Of a DNA stretch of 64,000 bases, positions 61,201-64,000 are shown piece by piece. The translations under genes were made by a program, and so were the position numbers. Positions within the stretch are counted from its first letter, which is position 1. Every line of letters starts with the position of its first letter. The DNA comes from Cloeon dipterum (taxonomy: Eukaryota; Arthropoda; Insecta; Ephemeroptera; Baetidae): NCBI RefSeq assembly GCF_949628265.1, contig NC_088786.1, forward strand, positions 15,624,001 to 15,688,000, read 5' to 3'. The notes under the pieces are model-generated. The model was given only the letters and a program-made list of their open reading frames with translations, made no database searches and had not been told where the DNA came from.

Positions 61201-64000
61201 GTTAAATCAATATTTTTCAAATTATTTTAAATTGGCGCCTTCGCTACATCCTTTTGCTGAGGCAAGAATTTACAATTCAAACGAAGAGACAATGGACTGG
61301 AAAATTCACACGCGCCAAGTCGGATGGAAAAGCAGCGGCGATGGGAATTCGAGCATCCGCCAGATGCAGATTTTCCAACTTGTTTGCGTCGCTTTTTTAA
61401 AGGGGTTTATTAAGGGTTTCCAGATTTAAATTGTTTCAGACTGTTAGAAGCTAGAATACATTGCGAACAGAAGACTGGTTAACATGTGTGTTCACCCTGA
61501 TGAGCGTTGACTGATGAAAACGGTGCTGAAATATCAAATTGTCAGTCTTCCGTTTTCTGCGTACCTAGTTTGAGTTGCTGATTGAGTTAGCGAACGAGAA
61601 AAGTTTTAATTTAAGCTTCAACTGTTGCAGAATAATGTAGTTCGCTATATTTACAATGTTAAACGTGGAAAAATAGCTTCCTGCTCTTTTTAAAAAACTT
61701 CAGATATTGAATGTATCGGATAGAAGAAATCTGCATGACGTGTTAGCGCAGATGCAAAATCATGTACAAAAACAGTCTACCTTTTTTGAGCTACTTAGTA
61801 TCCACAATGTTAACTTGTTTGCAGGATATGAAAGGGCACAGAATGAAACTGCTGGCTCCGTTTGTAAGTGTGGAAGTGCCCGAAAACTGTTTTCAAGTTC
61901 AGTGCTTCCGCCTGTGGAACAATCTCTCACAAAATCTGCGTCTGAGCAAAAATTTAAGTGCATTTCAAAATGTCTTAAAATAACAGTTCTTCGAGAGTTA
62001 TTAAACCATCATCTCACCCTCTTTTTAATATATGTCGATATTGGCACTTATTCTGAATATGACAATGTATAAGGCAAAATAGCCATGCAAAAACAAAATA
62101 AAGATCAATTTGATACTTAATTTTCAGTCACTAAGCTGATATTTAACTTCATTACAGATTAATTACCGTCGGTATTAAAGTTGTTGCATCGTTTTCCCCA
62201 TTTCAACTAACCTGTTTCACCAGAATGAATCGTGCAAAAAGTTTGGATTCTAGCAAAAAATGTTTTATAAATTTACTTTATAACTTTGACTTATTTTCTA
62301 TTAAGCACTTCTTACAAGTTAGTTGATGCTTCATGAACATTTATTACACAACGTTTCCTTAAGCGGAAAGACGGCACTTTGCACTGTGTCTCGAGCTCGG
62401 ATGTAAAGAGAGCAGTATAAAACGTTACACTCATACCCGCGATGAAAAATCTCACTTGAGCAGTGCAAATTATCTTGCAGCTTTGATGAAAGAGCATAAC
62501 ACAGTCTTCTACCCAATTTGTGCTCCTTACGGAGACTCCTTCCAGGTATAATTAATGTCACGCGAAAGGCGGGGGTGGCGGTGCTGGTGCAGTCACATTG
62601 TTTTGACGCAAACCGTCTTAGTCAGCCGGCACCATAAAGACAATTTTTACTGCGCCGGCAGAACAAATAAAAAAGCAGGAGGAGAGAAAAGGGAGCTCGC
62701 TGCTCTCGCGAGAAGAAAGCTGGTAAGAAACTCGCTCGAGAGGTTATTTTATCGTGGCAGAAAATTAAAAGTAGAAACACGGCAGGTGCAGTAAACAACA
62801 ACCGGGAGGGAGGGAGCGGAACGGTGCGACCGGGTTTTAAATTAAAAGGAAGGAGTTGCCGTGCTGCTGCTGCTGCTGTTATCTTTATATTCACCGTGGT
62901 TGTTTTTGTTGTTGTTAGTATGCCGATAGCGGTGGGGCAATGTGCGGTGGAGGCGGCAGCAAGCAGCACGAAAAAGGACAAAACTCAAACTTTACCTTAA
63001 TTGCGAACCTCCTCTCTCATTTGAGACTCGCAGCAGGCTGCCCTAGTCGCTCCAGCGGACCAAGGAGCACAGCTCTCGGCTAGGCCAAACAACTTTTTAA
63101 TACTAAACAGCAGCAACGGCTCCCCGACCTGAACTTTTTGCACTTGTAAAAGGCAATTTGTGGCGTTTTTAGACGTGGGCAAAGGTGGCCCGTTTATTTT
63201 ACGCCTCCGCCTAGCCTCTCCTACCCTGTGATGTCCTGGCAGCAAGCTTTTAAATCGTACGCAGATACTAACACTTCTTGATTTCGCTGACATCTCTCAT
63301 ACAAATAAACGTCATTTGCTCAAAAGACGGGCCGCAGTGATGACGACGGAGTTCTTAATTGAATTTCGACGCGGATCTGCGCGACAAGGGTTCTTGCCCC
63401 AGCCTCTTTATCGCAAAAGCAGCAGCGCCAGCTCTCTACTGGCATTCTGCAACCACCCAACCACCGCCGGCCGACGAAGTTGTGGGACGCGCAGCTTTGT
63501 GCACGAGAAAGGCAAATATATTTTCATATAAATTTCCGCAGCGCGCTTCGCGCGAGATGAATAATTTTGGTCAAATGGAATCTGATTTTCCGTCCTACAA
63601 CTTTTCTGCTATGGTGTGAAAATGCGGAAAGACACATCCTTAGCCGGCACAAGCGAACGAAATTGAACTAAAGGCGAATTTGTCATATTTTAAAGAGTCA
63701 GGACCCTCCTTCATAATCGCACGTCCACCCTTATTTCCGAGGAAATTTTGACGTCTAAGCATATTGAGAATTTTGCTGGATTTCTGGATTTGTATCTATC
63801 ATGCAATTCCCTTGGGAATTCATGATTGAAAATTCGTGTGACTATTAACCACCTACTGGAGAAGGCATTTACGACAATTTACTGTCAAAATATGCATATT
63901 TTCTTGTGTGTTGAAAAAAATAATAAACACAAAAATATCAAAACTTTCCTCTCTTACCCGAGAGTGTTGCTTGGCCAAACTAAGTGCGCTATACGCATTA
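58201..64000. other. Gene-free right end
   Basis: Mixed composition with GC-rich patches at about 59.0-59.7, 60.3-60.5, 60.85-61.2 and 62.55-63.5 kb. A CTG run lies at 62862-62878. A possible hammerhead-family relic sits at 61470-61549. The frames listed on both strands show no recognisable domain. No mind bomb N-terminal exon was recognised. Confidence 0.45.

Noticed and set aside
1..64000. CRISPR arrays, bacterial operons, prophage or antiviral systems
   Set aside because: No regular repeat-spacer arrays or prokaryotic gene organisation; the window is spliced eukaryotic DNA.

Overview
The window is AT-rich animal nuclear DNA with small spliced exons, GT-AG introns, microsatellites and transposon relics. 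The proteins (a neuropeptide F receptor, ATP synthase subunit s, a luciferase-like acyl-CoA synthetase family and mind bomb) point to an arthropod, most likely an insect. The species cannot be named from the sequence. Five protein families are readable and together take up only a small part of the 64 kb.

Layout. (1) 435-6393, minus strand: most of a neuropeptide F receptor (NPFR) in three exons, with the last C-terminal exon lying left of the window. (2) 6.4-22.4 kb: a long gene-free interval holding a 664-bp hAT-type MITE with a perfect 8-bp target duplication, one copy of a dispersed repeat (a second copy lies in the large NPFR intron), and a perfect 32-bp palindrome flanked by a 9-bp direct repeat. 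(3) 22405-23526, plus strand: a complete four-exon gene for mitochondrial ATP synthase subunit s (factor B). (4) 25.4-38.4 kb, plus strand: three tandem luciferase-like acyl-CoA synthetase genes with identical exon phases. Copies 1 and 2 come from a recent duplication of about 6.2 kb period with patchy near-identity that suggests gene conversion; copy 3 is older and more diverged. In all three the start codon appears to be split by an intron as A|TG. (5) 38947-41555, minus strand: the C-terminal part of mind bomb (ankyrin repeats and three RING fingers), convergent with synthetase 3. (6) 41.6-64 kb: no recognisable coding exon. This part has GC-rich, CpG-containing islands, long GA/CT tracts and GGGC repeats, and may be a huge mind bomb intron or intergenic regulatory DNA.

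The most unusual signals are these: a hammerhead-ribozyme-like core next to a 34-35-nt inverted repeat inside an intron of synthetase 3, with a decayed relative at 53.9 kb; a GC-AG intron in synthetase 2; loss of a conserved hinge-region glycine in all three synthetases; a triple nuclear-receptor half-site between synthetases 1 and 2; and the palindrome described above. All exon models are manual predictions without transcript support.
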